64,000 nt of DNA from Clostridium_AW sp040797845 (GTDB lineage: Bacteria > Bacillota > Clostridia > Clostridiales > Clostridiaceae): the NCBI GenBank assembly GCA_040797845.1, contig JBFNFA010000009.1:118536-182535 (forward strand), read 5' to 3'. Shown here one piece after another: positions 54,793 to 63,294 of the stretch. The notes beneath the pieces were generated by a model, which ran no database searches, was not told the origin of the DNA, and saw only the letters and a list, made by a program, of their open reading frames with translations. The position numbers and the translations under genes are program-made. Position 1 is the first letter of the stretch; every line of letters starts with the position of its first letter.

Positions 54793-54834
54793 GCCACAGG
54801 TGATGAATATCATTACCTGTGGCCTGTTTTTTTC
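54793..54834 (+). terminator. Terminator of the ECF sigma operon
   Basis: GCCACAGGT pairs with ACCTGTGGC, extended by inner TGAT/ATCA pairing. TTTTTTT follows within six bases. Confidence 0.9.
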
Positions 54835-54903
54835 TTATATTTATTTAAATTCTTTTTTACTTTTACTAAAACATTTTCTATTTTAATTCTTTCTAGTCTT
54901 TTA

Positions 54904-55827
54904 TTACCCATTAACTCCATTATCTTCAACATTTTTATTGTCTTTATTTTTAAGACATACACTTAATTTCTCAAGACCAAATATCAATGCTCCACCGATA
55001 ATAAAGTAAAACAAATTAAAGCTATGTAAATTCATTGGCTCTAAAGGAACTGTTAATGTTGTAGGCCCCATAAATACTGGATAAATTGAGCCAACCATAA
55101 GTCCTATTATTAAATAAATCATTTGTGATCTATAATTTGCTAAAAGATATTTAATAATATGAATAGTTGATAATATGCCTACAATAATACCTACTCCAAA
55201 AACTATAAGCATTGGTAATGATGATAAATTTAAACTTAAAACTTCCCTTATTGAACTTATAATCGGTGCGTATAATCCAAATATAAGTAATAATGTTGAG
55301 CCTGAAATACCTGGTAATACCATTGCTGAAATTGCTATCATACCAGCTATAAATACATAAATCCCAAACCCTAAAGAAAAGTTATCTAATGATAAATTTA
55401 TTGATGAATTGCTTGACACTGGATTAAAATAAGTTATTGCTACAACTATTAAAATTCCAATTAAAGCGAAAATTAAATATTTATATTTATCCCTTATTAC
55501 ATCCTTTTCTTCTTTTATTACTAAAGGTATAGAACATATAATAAAGCCTACAAATAATGAACTTATTTCATAGATATGAGACTCAAATACTGAAGATAGA
55601 AATAAGACTGATAAAATCATTCCTACCACCCAGCCAATACCTAACTTAAATAAAAATAAAATGGCTTTTTTCCTCTCAGCTCTTCCATTCCTTAATGTTA
55701 AAGAACTTAATGAATTAATAAAATCATCATAAAACCCTAATATAAATGCTATGGTTCCACCTGATACCCCTGGAACACTATCGGCTAATGCCATACAAAA
55801 TCCTCTTATAAAATTAATTATATACAT
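54904..55827 (-). CDS. popT: DUF368 (PopT-type) undecaprenyl-phosphate translocase
   Basis: The 307-residue polytopic protein has the DUF368 signature FIRGFCMALADSVPGVSGGTIAF at the start and a second inverted copy, IAISAMVLPGISGSTLLLIFG, in the middle. DUF368 members have been shown to be PopT, which recycles undecaprenyl phosphate to the inner membrane face. This fits the neighbouring glycosylation genes and the PAP2 phosphatase, all of which use the same carrier. AGGAGG precedes the ATG. A promoter and a terminator-containing leader lie upstream. Confidence 0.88.
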   Translation of the reverse strand: MYIINFIRGFCMALADSVPGVSGGTIAFILGFYDDFINSLSSLTLRNGRAERKKAILFLFKLGIGWVVGMILSVLFLSSVFESHIYEISSLFVGFIICSIPLVIKEEKDVIRDKYKYLIFALIGILIVVAITYFNPVSSNSSINLSLDNFSLGFGIYVFIAGMIAISAMVLPGISGSTLLLIFGLYAPIISSIREVLSLNLSSLPMLIVFGVGIIVGILSTIHIIKYLLANYRSQMIYLIIGLMVGSIYPVFMGPTTLTVPLEPMNLHSFNLFYFIIGGALIFGLEKLSVCLKNKDNKNVEDNGVNG

Positions 55828-55944
55828 AAAGTCCTCCTCTAAAAGTTTAATTAATTACTATAAACTAATGTTATATTATTTTTATCTTCTTAATCATTAG
55901 ATGAAAATTAGAATTAAATTAAAATTTTTAGCGCTTATAAATCA

Positions 55945-56086
55945 AAATAAAAAATCATCAACTTAAGTGTATTAAACATGAAAATTGATGATTTTCTCTA
56001 TATTTATTATTAATAATTTCTAATAGATTTTTCGCTCTAAAAACTTTATTTCAACTTTTAAATAATCATCTCTAAATTACACATTT
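55945..56086 (-). ncRNA. Candidate attenuator leader or small RNA upstream of popT
   Basis: Between a consensus promoter and an intrinsic terminator lies about 140 bases without a convincing gene (only an eight-codon frame). The segment GATGATT (56070-56064) repeats the 3' arm of the terminator and could pair with its 5' arm AATCATC, forming an alternative antiterminator. The popT start is about 120 bases past the terminator. It may be a cis-acting leader or an independent RNA. No known riboswitch class is recognised. Confidence 0.45.
55951..55995 (-). terminator. Intrinsic terminator in the popT leader
   Basis: Arms AAAATCATCAA and TTGATGATTTT (11 bp perfect) enclose a 23-base loop. On the minus strand TTTTTTATTTT follows. 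Confidence 0.75.
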
Positions 56087-56092
56087 TAGTGT

Positions 56093-56122
56093 ATTATACT
56101 CTATGATATAAAATTAAGTCAA
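56093..56122 (-). promoter_or_regulatory. Sigma-A promoter of the popT leader
   Basis: TTGACT (56122-56117), an 18-base spacer and TATAAT (56098-56093) on the minus strand give a predicted start near 56086. Confidence 0.72.
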
Positions 56123-56153
56123 GTTTTTTCCTAGTTAATGATAGCATATTAAA

Positions 56154-56185
56154 TGCAGCCTGCTTTAAATCTAAAGCAAGCTGCA
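56154..56185 (-). terminator. Hairpin after the M20 peptidase gene
   Basis: Two 14-base arms with a single mismatch (TGCAGCCTGCTTTA and TAAAGCAAGCTGCA) lie about 75 bases past the peptidase stop. The following T-tract is short, so termination may be inefficient. Confidence 0.6.
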
Positions 56186-56257
56186 TAATAAGTTTATAAT
56201 AGAGTTTTTATTAAAATGGTCCATACCCAATATTGATTGCAATAAATAAAAATATAA

Positions 56258-57457
56258 TTATTTGCTTTTATTAGCTATTTCATATGACAACGCAATATAT
56301 CCAACGATTCCCTCCTTTAACATATCTAATCTTATATTATCCTCAACTGTGTGACATTTTTTTATCTCTGCTGGTGAAAATCCAATAACAGAAACTCCTG
56401 CGTTCATAAAATGTCCGCTATCTGTTGCAAAAGCCCATGGCTTGATTTGTACTTTCCTTCCTAGAGTTTTTTCTAAGATATTCTTTGAAGTAACTACTAA
56501 TTCATGATTTTTGCTTATAGCAAAAGCTGGCTCTCCTTGATATCCTTCCCCTTCAAATCCTGTATAACATTTAACTGGGATCTTTATAATTTCTAGTCCT
56601 ACACTAATGCCTGGTATCATCGCTTTATCAACAATCCTCTGTAATTTTTCTAAAATAAACTCATTTGTATCAATAGGCACGCTTCTATAATCAAGGGTTA
56701 ATGTAATTGTATTAGGTATTATATTTGTTCCTTTTTCAGAAGAGCTTATAAAGGTTGGCGAAATAGTTGATTTTCCAAAGACAGGGTCATCACCTAATTC
56801 ATAGTTTTCTAGTTCTACTAAAAACTTTCCTAAAAAATCAAATGGATTAACTCCTTCTTCTGGTATACTTGCATGGCATGATTTGCCATCTATAATTACA
56901 TTAATCGCTACTCTTCCTCTACAAGATATTGCTATATCATTTTCTGTAGCTTCACCTATAATAGCATTATCAACCTTAAAGCCTTCTTGAACCATTGTCA
57001 TGGAGCCAAAACCACTACTTTCTTCATGAACTACACCAATTACATATATATCCCCTTTAGTCATCATTCCTTCGTTTTTTAAAATATATGGAGTATATAG
57101 CTGTATTGCAAAAGTTCCTTTTGTATCTGATGCTCCTCTTCCCCATATAGCACCTTCTGCTATAGCTCCACTAAAGGGAGGGTATTTCCATTTTTCATGT
57201 GAACCTTCGTCTACTACATCTAAATGACAATTTAACATTAAAGATTGTCCTCCGCCTGTACCCTTAAATCTACCAATTATGTTTCCTACTTTATCTACTA
57301 CCACTTCATCATATCCAAGCTCCTTCATTTTAAAAGCGGTGTATTCTGCCATTTCTTTTTCATGGCCTGATCTGCTTGGAATTCGAATCATTTCTGAAGC
57401 AGTTTTAGTAATCTCATCAAAGTATTTATTAGCAATATCAAAAATTCTTTTATCCAT
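56258..57457 (-). CDS. M20-family metallopeptidase (YgeY-like)
   Basis: The 399-residue hydrolase has the M20 metal ligands in order: His-x-Asp in CHLDVVD, Asp in GRGASDTKG, the Glu pair in VHEESSG, Glu/Asp near IGEATEND, and His in KKCHTVED. The lid domain (RVAINVIIDGKSCHASIPEEGVNPF) is present. It is closest in layout to YgeY-type hydrolases linked to purine or carbamoyl-amino-acid breakdown; ArgE/DapE activity is the alternative. GGAGG precedes the ATG. It lies after a terminator, as a separate unit from the cyclase gene. Confidence 0.88.
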   Translation of the reverse strand: MDKRIFDIANKYFDEITKTASEMIRIPSRSGHEKEMAEYTAFKMKELGYDEVVVDKVGNIIGRFKGTGGGQSLMLNCHLDVVDEGSHEKWKYPPFSGAIAEGAIWGRGASDTKGTFAIQLYTPYILKNEGMMTKGDIYVIGVVHEESSGFGSMTMVQEGFKVDNAIIGEATENDIAISCRGRVAINVIIDGKSCHASIPEEGVNPFDFLGKFLVELENYELGDDPVFGKSTISPTFISSSEKGTNIIPNTITLTLDYRSVPIDTNEFILEKLQRIVDKAMIPGISVGLEIIKIPVKCYTGFEGEGYQGEPAFAISKNHELVVTSKNILEKTLGRKVQIKPWAFATDSGHFMNAGVSVIGFSPAEIKKCHTVEDNIRLDMLKEGIVGYIALSYEIANKSK

Positions 57458-57562
57458 ATTTATTCCTCCTTAAATAATTTCAAGCGCTCTTTCTTCTTCT
57501 GCTGCTAACCCTATACTATAATTATTATATCATTCAACTCCATAAGATGCCTATTTTAAAAA

Positions 57563-57592
57563 ACCACATAGTAATTTAATAAACTATGTGGT
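57563..57592 (-). terminator. Terminator of the gnd-zwf-cyclase operon
   Basis: ACCACATAGT and ACTATGTGGT pair around ten bases, and TTTTTT follows on the minus strand. Confidence 0.88.
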
Positions 57593-57608
57593 CTCTTATT
57601 GACTAAAT

Positions 57609-58232
57609 TTACTTTTGTTCTATTAAAACGGCTCTTGCTGGTGCAGCCTCTACTCCTACAATCTTAAGTGGCAAGGCACATAATAGATACTTCCCCTCAT
57701 TAACATCTTTAAGTCTAAGTCCTTCAATTATGGTTATGCCGTTACCAAGTAGAATCTTATGGGTTTCATGTCCTTTTTGACTCCTCTCTATACCAAGAGC
57801 ATCTATCCCTACACCTTTTATTCCCCGATCCTTTAGATATTTAGCTCCACTTTCTTCAAGAAATACAAAGTTGAAGTCAAATCCCTCTTCAAAGGAATTC
57901 CTAGTTTTTAATAAAATAAAGTCCCCTTCATTTATTTCTCTACCTACAAAATCCTCTTTTGTAATTCTATCCTTTACTGATGTTAAATCCAACACTTTGC
58001 ATCCTGTCACTACTTTTTCAATATCAAACTTATCCATAGTCGCTCCATTCTCCATCATATGAAGTGGTGCATCTATATGAGTGCCAGTATGCATATCCAT
58101 ACTTATTCTAGATTCATAACTACTCCCCTTTGAAAAATCTTGCAACACCTTAATAGTCGGTCTTTTTTCATCCTTATTTTTATATACAGGCATTTTCTCG
58201 TGTATATTCATTGATATATCGTAGATTTTCAT
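57609..58232 (-). CDS. Cyclase-family (kynurenine formamidase-like) hydrolase
   Basis: The 207-residue protein carries the cyclase/KynB metal motif HTGTHIDAPLH (about residues 47-57), with a further GIDALGIE and the late His of RSQKGHETHKILL. Family members hydrolyse N-formylkynurenine or related amides, or cyclise polyketides. The substrate here is unknown and no tryptophan catabolic genes adjoin. The ATG follows AAAGGGGG. The gene lies 15 bases after zwf, so it is cotranscribed with the oxidative pentose phosphate genes, an odd pairing. Confidence 0.85.
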   Translation of the reverse strand: MKIYDISMNIHEKMPVYKNKDEKRPTIKVLQDFSKGSSYESRISMDMHTGTHIDAPLHMMENGATMDKFDIEKVVTGCKVLDLTSVKDRITKEDFVGREINEGDFILLKTRNSFEEGFDFNFVFLEESGAKYLKDRGIKGVGIDALGIERSQKGHETHKILLGNGITIIEGLRLKDVNEGKYLLCALPLKIVGVEAAPARAVLIEQK

Positions 58233-58247
58233 ATGCTTTCCCCCTTT

Positions 58248-59735
58248 CTATACATCCCACCAAAACCTTCCATCCCTTTTGAGTAATTCATGGGATTCTT
58301 TTGGTCCCCAGCTTCCAGAATCATAATTAGGATAATTAGGTTGCTTATTTTTCCAAATCTCTGATATTGTATCAGCAAACTTCCATGAATATTCAACCTC
58401 ATCCCATCTTGTAAATAGTGTTGAATCTCCTTTCATTACTTCAAAAAGAAGTCTTTCATAAGCTTCTGGTGAATTATTTTCAAGAGGGCAGTTTTGACAA
58501 AACTCCATCTGAATAGGTATTATCTTATTTTCTACCCCTTGTTTCTTACCATTTATCTGAAAGAAAATTCCTTCCTTTGGCTGAATCTTTATTACTAAAA
58601 GATTAGGTTCTAAGTTGTCAAATTCCTTAAAATATAATAGCTTTTCCATAGACTTAAATTGAATAACTATTTCCGTAGATTTACTTGCTAACCTCTTTCC
58701 TGTTCTAATATAGAAGGGAACTCCTACCCATCTATAATTTTGAATATATAACTTCATGGCTACAAAAGTTTCAATATTTGAATTAGGTGATATCTTATCT
58801 TCTTCTCGATATGCTAAGACTTCTTTATCACCTATTTTGCCTCTTCCATATTGGCCTCTTACCATATTCTCCATTACATACTCTGGTGTTACTTTTTCAA
58901 TAGATTTAAATACTTTTATCTTTTCGTCTCTAATGTCCTCAGTATGGAGACTTACTGGTGGCTCCATGGCTATCAGTGAAAGTAGCTGAAACATGTGATT
59001 TTGAATCATATCCTTAAGTGCTCCAGCGGATTCATAATACCCACCTCTGCTCTCAACACCAACCATTTCACTTGATGTAATTTGTACATTATCTATGTAT
59101 TTATTATTCCAAAGGGATTCAAAAAATAAATTTGCAAATCTTATTACCATTATATTCTGTATCATTTCTTTCCCTAAATAATGGTCTATTCTATAAATAT
59201 TATCTTCACTAAAAGCTGATGTAATTTTCTCATTTAAATAAGTAGCAGATTTAAGATCCTTTCCAAAGGGCTTCTCTATTACTATTCTCCTATTGCTACC
59301 TTTATGAGTATTCATGCCATGAAATTTTAATTTTTCAACTATGGGTTCAAAATATTCTGGAGCTACAGCTAGATAGTAAATTCTATTTCCGTGAGTATCA
59401 TATCTCTCATCAAGATTACCTAAAAGCTTTTTCAATTTTATATAACCATCATTATCTTTAAAATCAAAATCTAAATAATATATTTTACTTCTAATCTCAT
59501 CCCATTTTTCATCTTCCATAGGAAATCTTGAATATTTACTTACGGATTTTTTTATTTGCTCTCTGTATTCTTCATCAGTGAAGACTCTTCTCCCTATAGC
59601 TACAATAGCAAAATTATCAGGGAGCATATTCTGATATGATAGGTTATATATAGCAGATATAAGTTTCCTATGTGTAAGATCTCCCGTCCCACCGAAAATA
59701 ACCATTATACATGACAAATCAATATTTATCTCCAT
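58248..59735 (-). CDS. zwf: Glucose-6-phosphate 1-dehydrogenase
   Basis: The enzyme oxidises glucose 6-phosphate to 6-phosphogluconolactone with NAD(P)+. The N-terminal Rossmann motif is IFGGTGDLTHRKL, and the active-site motif is RIDHYLGKEMIQNI. EKPFGKDL and YIRTGKRL are also typical, and the 495-residue length is full. GAGGAGG precedes the ATG. It lies 26 bases after gnd on the same strand. No lactonase gene is seen in the window. Confidence 0.95.
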   Translation of the reverse strand: MEINIDLSCIMVIFGGTGDLTHRKLISAIYNLSYQNMLPDNFAIVAIGRRVFTDEEYREQIKKSVSKYSRFPMEDEKWDEIRSKIYYLDFDFKDNDGYIKLKKLLGNLDERYDTHGNRIYYLAVAPEYFEPIVEKLKFHGMNTHKGSNRRIVIEKPFGKDLKSATYLNEKITSAFSEDNIYRIDHYLGKEMIQNIMVIRFANLFFESLWNNKYIDNVQITSSEMVGVESRGGYYESAGALKDMIQNHMFQLLSLIAMEPPVSLHTEDIRDEKIKVFKSIEKVTPEYVMENMVRGQYGRGKIGDKEVLAYREEDKISPNSNIETFVAMKLYIQNYRWVGVPFYIRTGKRLASKSTEIVIQFKSMEKLLYFKEFDNLEPNLLVIKIQPKEGIFFQINGKKQGVENKIIPIQMEFCQNCPLENNSPEAYERLLFEVMKGDSTLFTRWDEVEYSWKFADTISEIWKNKQPNYPNYDSGSWGPKESHELLKRDGRFWWDV

Positions 59736-59761
59736 GCTAATTCCTCCTCTCTAGAAGAGTT

Positions 59762-60661
59762 TTATTCATTCTTCTTAGTTGCGTGTCCTCCAAATTCATT
59801 TCTTAATGCGGCTACAACTTTACCATTAAAAGTATCTTCCTGTTCCGACCTGTATCTCATGAGCAAGGATTGAGTTATAACTGTTGCAGGCACTTTTAGA
59901 TCTAATGCTTCCTGAACAGTCCATAACCCTTCTCCAGATGAATACATAACTCCCTTGATTTTATCAAGATTAGGATCTTTTTTAAATGCATTTTCTGACA
60001 GTTCCATAAGCCATCCTCTTATAACAGAACCATGGTTCCATACTTTTGCAATTTTCTCAAAATTTAAATTAAACTGAGATTTTTCAAGTATTTCAAAGCC
60101 CTCTCCTATAGCCTGCATCATACCATACTCTATACCATTATGAACCATCTTTACGAAATGACCGGAGCCATTTTCACCTGTATGTAGATATCCATTTTTA
60201 ATACTTATGTCCTTAATAAAAGGCTCTATAAACTTAAATACGTCATCTTCTGCACCTATCATTGTGCACGCTCCATTTCTTGCTCCTTCAATTCCTCCAC
60301 TAGTACCTATGTCCACAAAATCTATTCCCTTACTCTTCAATTCACCATATCTTCTTAATGTATCTTTATAATTTGAATTTCCTCCATCTATTATAATGTC
60401 ATGTTTATTTAAAAGTGGTACAAGCTTACTAATCATTTCATCAACAGAATTCCCCGCAGGAACCATAAGCCATATAATCCTTCTTCCTTCCAGCTTTTGG
60501 ACAAATTCCTCTAAGCTATATGATCCAATTAGTCCTTCTTTTTCCCCTTGTTGAACCTTCTCTAGCGTCCTATTAAAAACCACTACATTATGTCCCTTAT
60601 CTTTTGCATTTAATGCTAAATTATAACCCATTCTTCCCAATCCAATTAGCCCAACATTCAT
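59762..60661 (-). CDS. gnd: 6-phosphogluconate dehydrogenase, short (GndA/YqeC) type
   Basis: The 299-residue enzyme oxidatively decarboxylates 6-phosphogluconate to ribulose 5-phosphate. The Rossmann motif GLIGLGRMGYNLA begins the chain, then DGGNSNYKDT, DIGTSGGIEGARNGACTMIG and the catalytic MVHNGIEYGMMQAIGEGFE. The short form is usually NAD-preferring. AGGAGG supports the ATG at 60661 rather than the one 15 bases upstream. It is the first gene of the gnd-zwf-cyclase unit. Confidence 0.95.
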   Translation of the reverse strand: MNVGLIGLGRMGYNLALNAKDKGHNVVVFNRTLEKVQQGEKEGLIGSYSLEEFVQKLEGRRIIWLMVPAGNSVDEMISKLVPLLNKHDIIIDGGNSNYKDTLRRYGELKSKGIDFVDIGTSGGIEGARNGACTMIGAEDDVFKFIEPFIKDISIKNGYLHTGENGSGHFVKMVHNGIEYGMMQAIGEGFEILEKSQFNLNFEKIAKVWNHGSVIRGWLMELSENAFKKDPNLDKIKGVMYSSGEGLWTVQEALDLKVPATVITQSLLMRYRSEQEDTFNGKVVAALRNEFGGHATKKNE

Positions 60662-60860
60662 ATTAATCCTCCTCACACTTTTAAATTGTATATGGTAAAA
60701 TCAATTGTAAATTTATACGGTTACCAATGATATTTTTCCATATGAACTCTCCACTTATTCATAATATAATCATCTTATTATATTATATCAATATAAAAAC
60801 TACTAAAACAATACTATAAAGTTATATAGTAAAAGTGCATAATCTTCATTGGTCAGAAAT

Positions 60861-60895
60861 ATAACCATAATGTTCTCCATTATGGTTATGTTTTT
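60861..60895 (+). terminator. Perfect hairpin with U-tract on the plus strand
   Basis: ATAACCATAATG and CATTATGGTTAT pair with a 5-base loop, followed by GTTTTTC on the plus strand. Both flanking genes are on the minus strand, where the tail is only ATTTC. It may end the M15 peptidase transcript inefficiently. Confidence 0.6.
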
Positions 60896-60947
60896 CTATT
60901 GCCTATTTTATGCATAATGCTAAAATATTTAGTACTAATTAGCTAAA

Positions 60948-61868
60948 TTATTTAAATGCTTTTTCAATTTTTTCAATATAAGTTTTTATGGTAGCATCTT
61001 CTGCAGGTACGCCCTCATACCATAATTCTCCCTCTCTACACTTATCTCCAAAATATCTAGCCTTTATGATAATCTCAGGTCTATATTCAAAATGTAAAAT
61101 ATCGAAATGCCCCCATTTCCCTCCCCATATGAAATTATTTTTTTCAAATATCTCTACAATTTCTTTAGGGTAAGAGGCTATTCTTTTTTCTCCTTCCTCA
61201 GCAGAGGTCCACTTCCAATAATCTCTATTATCCCTTGCAAGATCGATAGCAATTCCAAAAGCATGAGGACTTAATCTATTTGTTCCAGCTATATAACGAT
61301 AATTAAAAGTTCCACTCATTGGATATATACAGGCTCCTATGGTATTGTTTCCCTTGGCCATTGGTATAAGCTCCTTCATTACTAATTCCAATGATTCAGC
61401 AGCCTTGTTATTACCGCTGAATTGACAATTAGTATATGCTACATTTTTAAGACTGGACTGTACTTTCTCTTTTGAATCCCCATAAACTTCTTTTAACAAA
61501 GGGTATACCCTGCAACGACCAGGATCAAAGTTTTTATCCATTAATTTTGAAATGGATGATAATGGATATATCTGCTCCATCATATCCTGTATATCTGGAT
61601 TAGCGATTTTTCCTTCAAAACTTTTTTCTCTTTTATCATCATATAAAACTTTTTTACCTGATTTCATAACTACATGGACTGATCCATTTTCTTCTTGTAT
61701 CACATCTGAAATATAATCAGGATAAGCCATCATTAAAGATAGAATATCCTGTTTCATGATTCTTTCATAATCACTAGAATATAATGCAGCCTTCACAGTA
61801 GAACCGCTATAAAGGACTAAACAAAGTGATGTTATAATTAGATATGTCTTCGTAATAAAATTTTTCAT
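60948..61868 (-). CDS. Secreted M15-family D,D/L,D-carboxypeptidase
   Basis: The 306-residue protein starts with a signal peptide (LIITSLCLVLYSGSTVKA, about residues 10-28). Its C-terminal zinc peptidase domain has the VanY/M15 motifs SPHAFGIAIDLA (S-x-H-x2-G-x-A-x-D) and WGHFDILHFEYRP. Such enzymes cleave peptidoglycan stem peptides. The 130 residues before the catalytic domain are unrecognised. GAGGAGTG precedes the ATG at 61868. It lies 37 bases after the Amidase_6 gene, so the two are probably cotranscribed. Confidence 0.87.
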   Translation of the reverse strand: MKNFITKTYLIITSLCLVLYSGSTVKAALYSSDYERIMKQDILSLMMAYPDYISDVIQEENGSVHVVMKSGKKVLYDDKREKSFEGKIANPDIQDMMEQIYPLSSISKLMDKNFDPGRCRVYPLLKEVYGDSKEKVQSSLKNVAYTNCQFSGNNKAAESLELVMKELIPMAKGNNTIGACIYPMSGTFNYRYIAGTNRLSPHAFGIAIDLARDNRDYWKWTSAEEGEKRIASYPKEIVEIFEKNNFIWGGKWGHFDILHFEYRPEIIIKARYFGDKCREGELWYEGVPAEDATIKTYIEKIEKAFK

Positions 61869-61905
61869 AAGATCACTCCTCAAAAGTTGATAAGTATATT
61901 AATTG

Positions 61906-63021
61906 TTAATAGTGAACACGTACTAACCAAAATCTTATATTGCTATCACTCCATCCAAGATCCCATGGTACCTTATTCCTATCTGTATTATGACAACTAA
62001 CTAAAGAATATCCTTTAGAATCAGCTCCTGTTACAACTGAAATATGAGTGACATCACCTTTCTTTTCATATGCAACGAAATCTCCAGGTAATAGCTTAAA
62101 GGACGCCTTATATACCTTATCATAATTTCCATAGGCAATTAGCGAGGCTCTACCGCTATGCAGCATATAATCTTTAAATCCATCTGCATTCAGCCAAGCA
62201 CGTGTTCCATTACCGTTCTCATAATTCCACATAGAATTTTTTCTAAACTTACCACCTTCAAAGAGTATTTGAGATGCAAAATTTGCACAATCTCCTCCTA
62301 AAGAATTAAAATTTCTATAATCTTTATTATAAATGAAACCATATTTTTTTTCGTTGGCTGCTCCACAATATTTATCGGCATATTCTATAGCTTTAATTCT
62401 TCTTTCATTCATATTAGAAAAATCTCTGCAACTTTGATTCAATATAAATTCTTTTATGGAATCAGTCTTTATGTTATCTAAATTTAATGAATCTGCAAAG
62501 GGGTCTTTATACCATTCCTTTGTGATAATCCACATTCCTCTTCTATTTATTAAGTTTAAGATATGGTAGGTCCCAATTCTAGATATATTTACTTCCTCTG
62601 GATTGTTTTCATAGACATACTTGTATTCTGTTGAACATAATAAACTAACAGAATATTTATTATCTCCTCCACTAACTTTTCTTACTACAACCTCTGGATT
62701 TATGTCAATAAATTTTACTCCCTGTTTCTGTTCCCAATTCTGAATGTATTTCATCTTCCTCTTTTCATGTTCACAGGCCCATTTACCATAGGTAGTATTT
62801 TCATCATACATAGCTTCTATCAACTCTAAATCACCATTTAGAATGGCTTTATTCCTATTTTCAAAAATTTCCTCTATAGCATTTATAACTTCTTCATTAT
62901 TATTTTCCGTAATTGCTAATGCTCTATTATAATTAAATAAATCTAACAATAAAAATATGCTTATTATTATTAAAGATTTTATTATAATTTTATATGTTAC
63001 CTTTTTAGGATAAATATTCAT
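61906..63021 (-). CDS. Secreted Amidase_6 domain protein
   Basis: The 371-residue protein has an N-terminal hydrophobic signal or anchor (about 15-35, ending ALA), an intermediate region of about 150 residues and a C-terminal putative amidase domain. The domain contains the Cys of LGGDCANFASQIL, the His of VTHISVVTGA and the Asn of VSCHNTDRNK, a NlpC/CHAP-like thiol triad. It could cut amide bonds in the wall; the family is not biochemically defined. GGAGTGC precedes the ATG, and that site is duplicated just upstream. Confidence 0.85.
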   Translation of the reverse strand: MNIYPKKVTYKIIIKSLIIISIFLLLDLFNYNRALAITENNNEEVINAIEEIFENRNKAILNGDLELIEAMYDENTTYGKWACEHEKRKMKYIQNWEQKQGVKFIDINPEVVVRKVSGGDNKYSVSLLCSTEYKYVYENNPEEVNISRIGTYHILNLINRRGMWIITKEWYKDPFADSLNLDNIKTDSIKEFILNQSCRDFSNMNERRIKAIEYADKYCGAANEKKYGFIYNKDYRNFNSLGGDCANFASQILFEGGKFRKNSMWNYENGNGTRAWLNADGFKDYMLHSGRASLIAYGNYDKVYKASFKLLPGDFVAYEKKGDVTHISVVTGADSKGYSLVSCHNTDRNKVPWDLGWSDSNIRFWLVRVHY

Positions 63022-63043
63022 ATATAGCACTCCTTACAATCAT
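63005..63043 (-). CDS. Possible 12-codon upstream leader frame
   Basis: An ATG at 63043, placed after the upstream copy of the duplicated AAGGAGTGC site, opens MIVRSAIYEYLS and stops at TAA. It overlaps the amidase start in another frame. It may be a by-product of the duplication, but its translation would cross and affect the amidase start. Confidence 0.25.
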   Translation of the reverse strand: MIVRSAIYEYLS

Positions 63044-63064
63044 TTATAGCACTCCTTACAATCA
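63023..63064. repeat. 20-base tandem duplication of a ribosome binding site
   Basis: TATAGCACTCCTTACAATCA occurs at 63023-63042 and again at 63045-63064 (period 22). On the minus strand each copy carries AAGGAGTGC, so the ribosome binding site of the Amidase_6 gene is duplicated. Confidence 0.9.
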
Positions 63065-63210
63065 CTTAGTTTAGTATAGCTCAGTAAATATTTTAATATT
63101 CAGTATAAAGGCTTTATAATTTAATGAATATTTACCAAATTACACTATTAAAAACACTTATATGCTTTTACTAATAGCTATAAACTTAAATTGCAGAAAT
63201 AACCACAACA

Positions 63211-63244
63211 AAAAGTACCAAATATTAATATATTTAGTACTTTT
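63211..63244 (-). terminator. Terminator of the PAP2 gene
   Basis: AAAAGTAC-C-AAATAT pairs with ATATTT-A-GTACTTTT. On the minus strand CTTTTTG follows. Confidence 0.75.
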
Positions 63245-63294
63245 AAAATTAATTTTTAATTTTATGTTTTTCTAAATTACGCCTAGATTATCCT

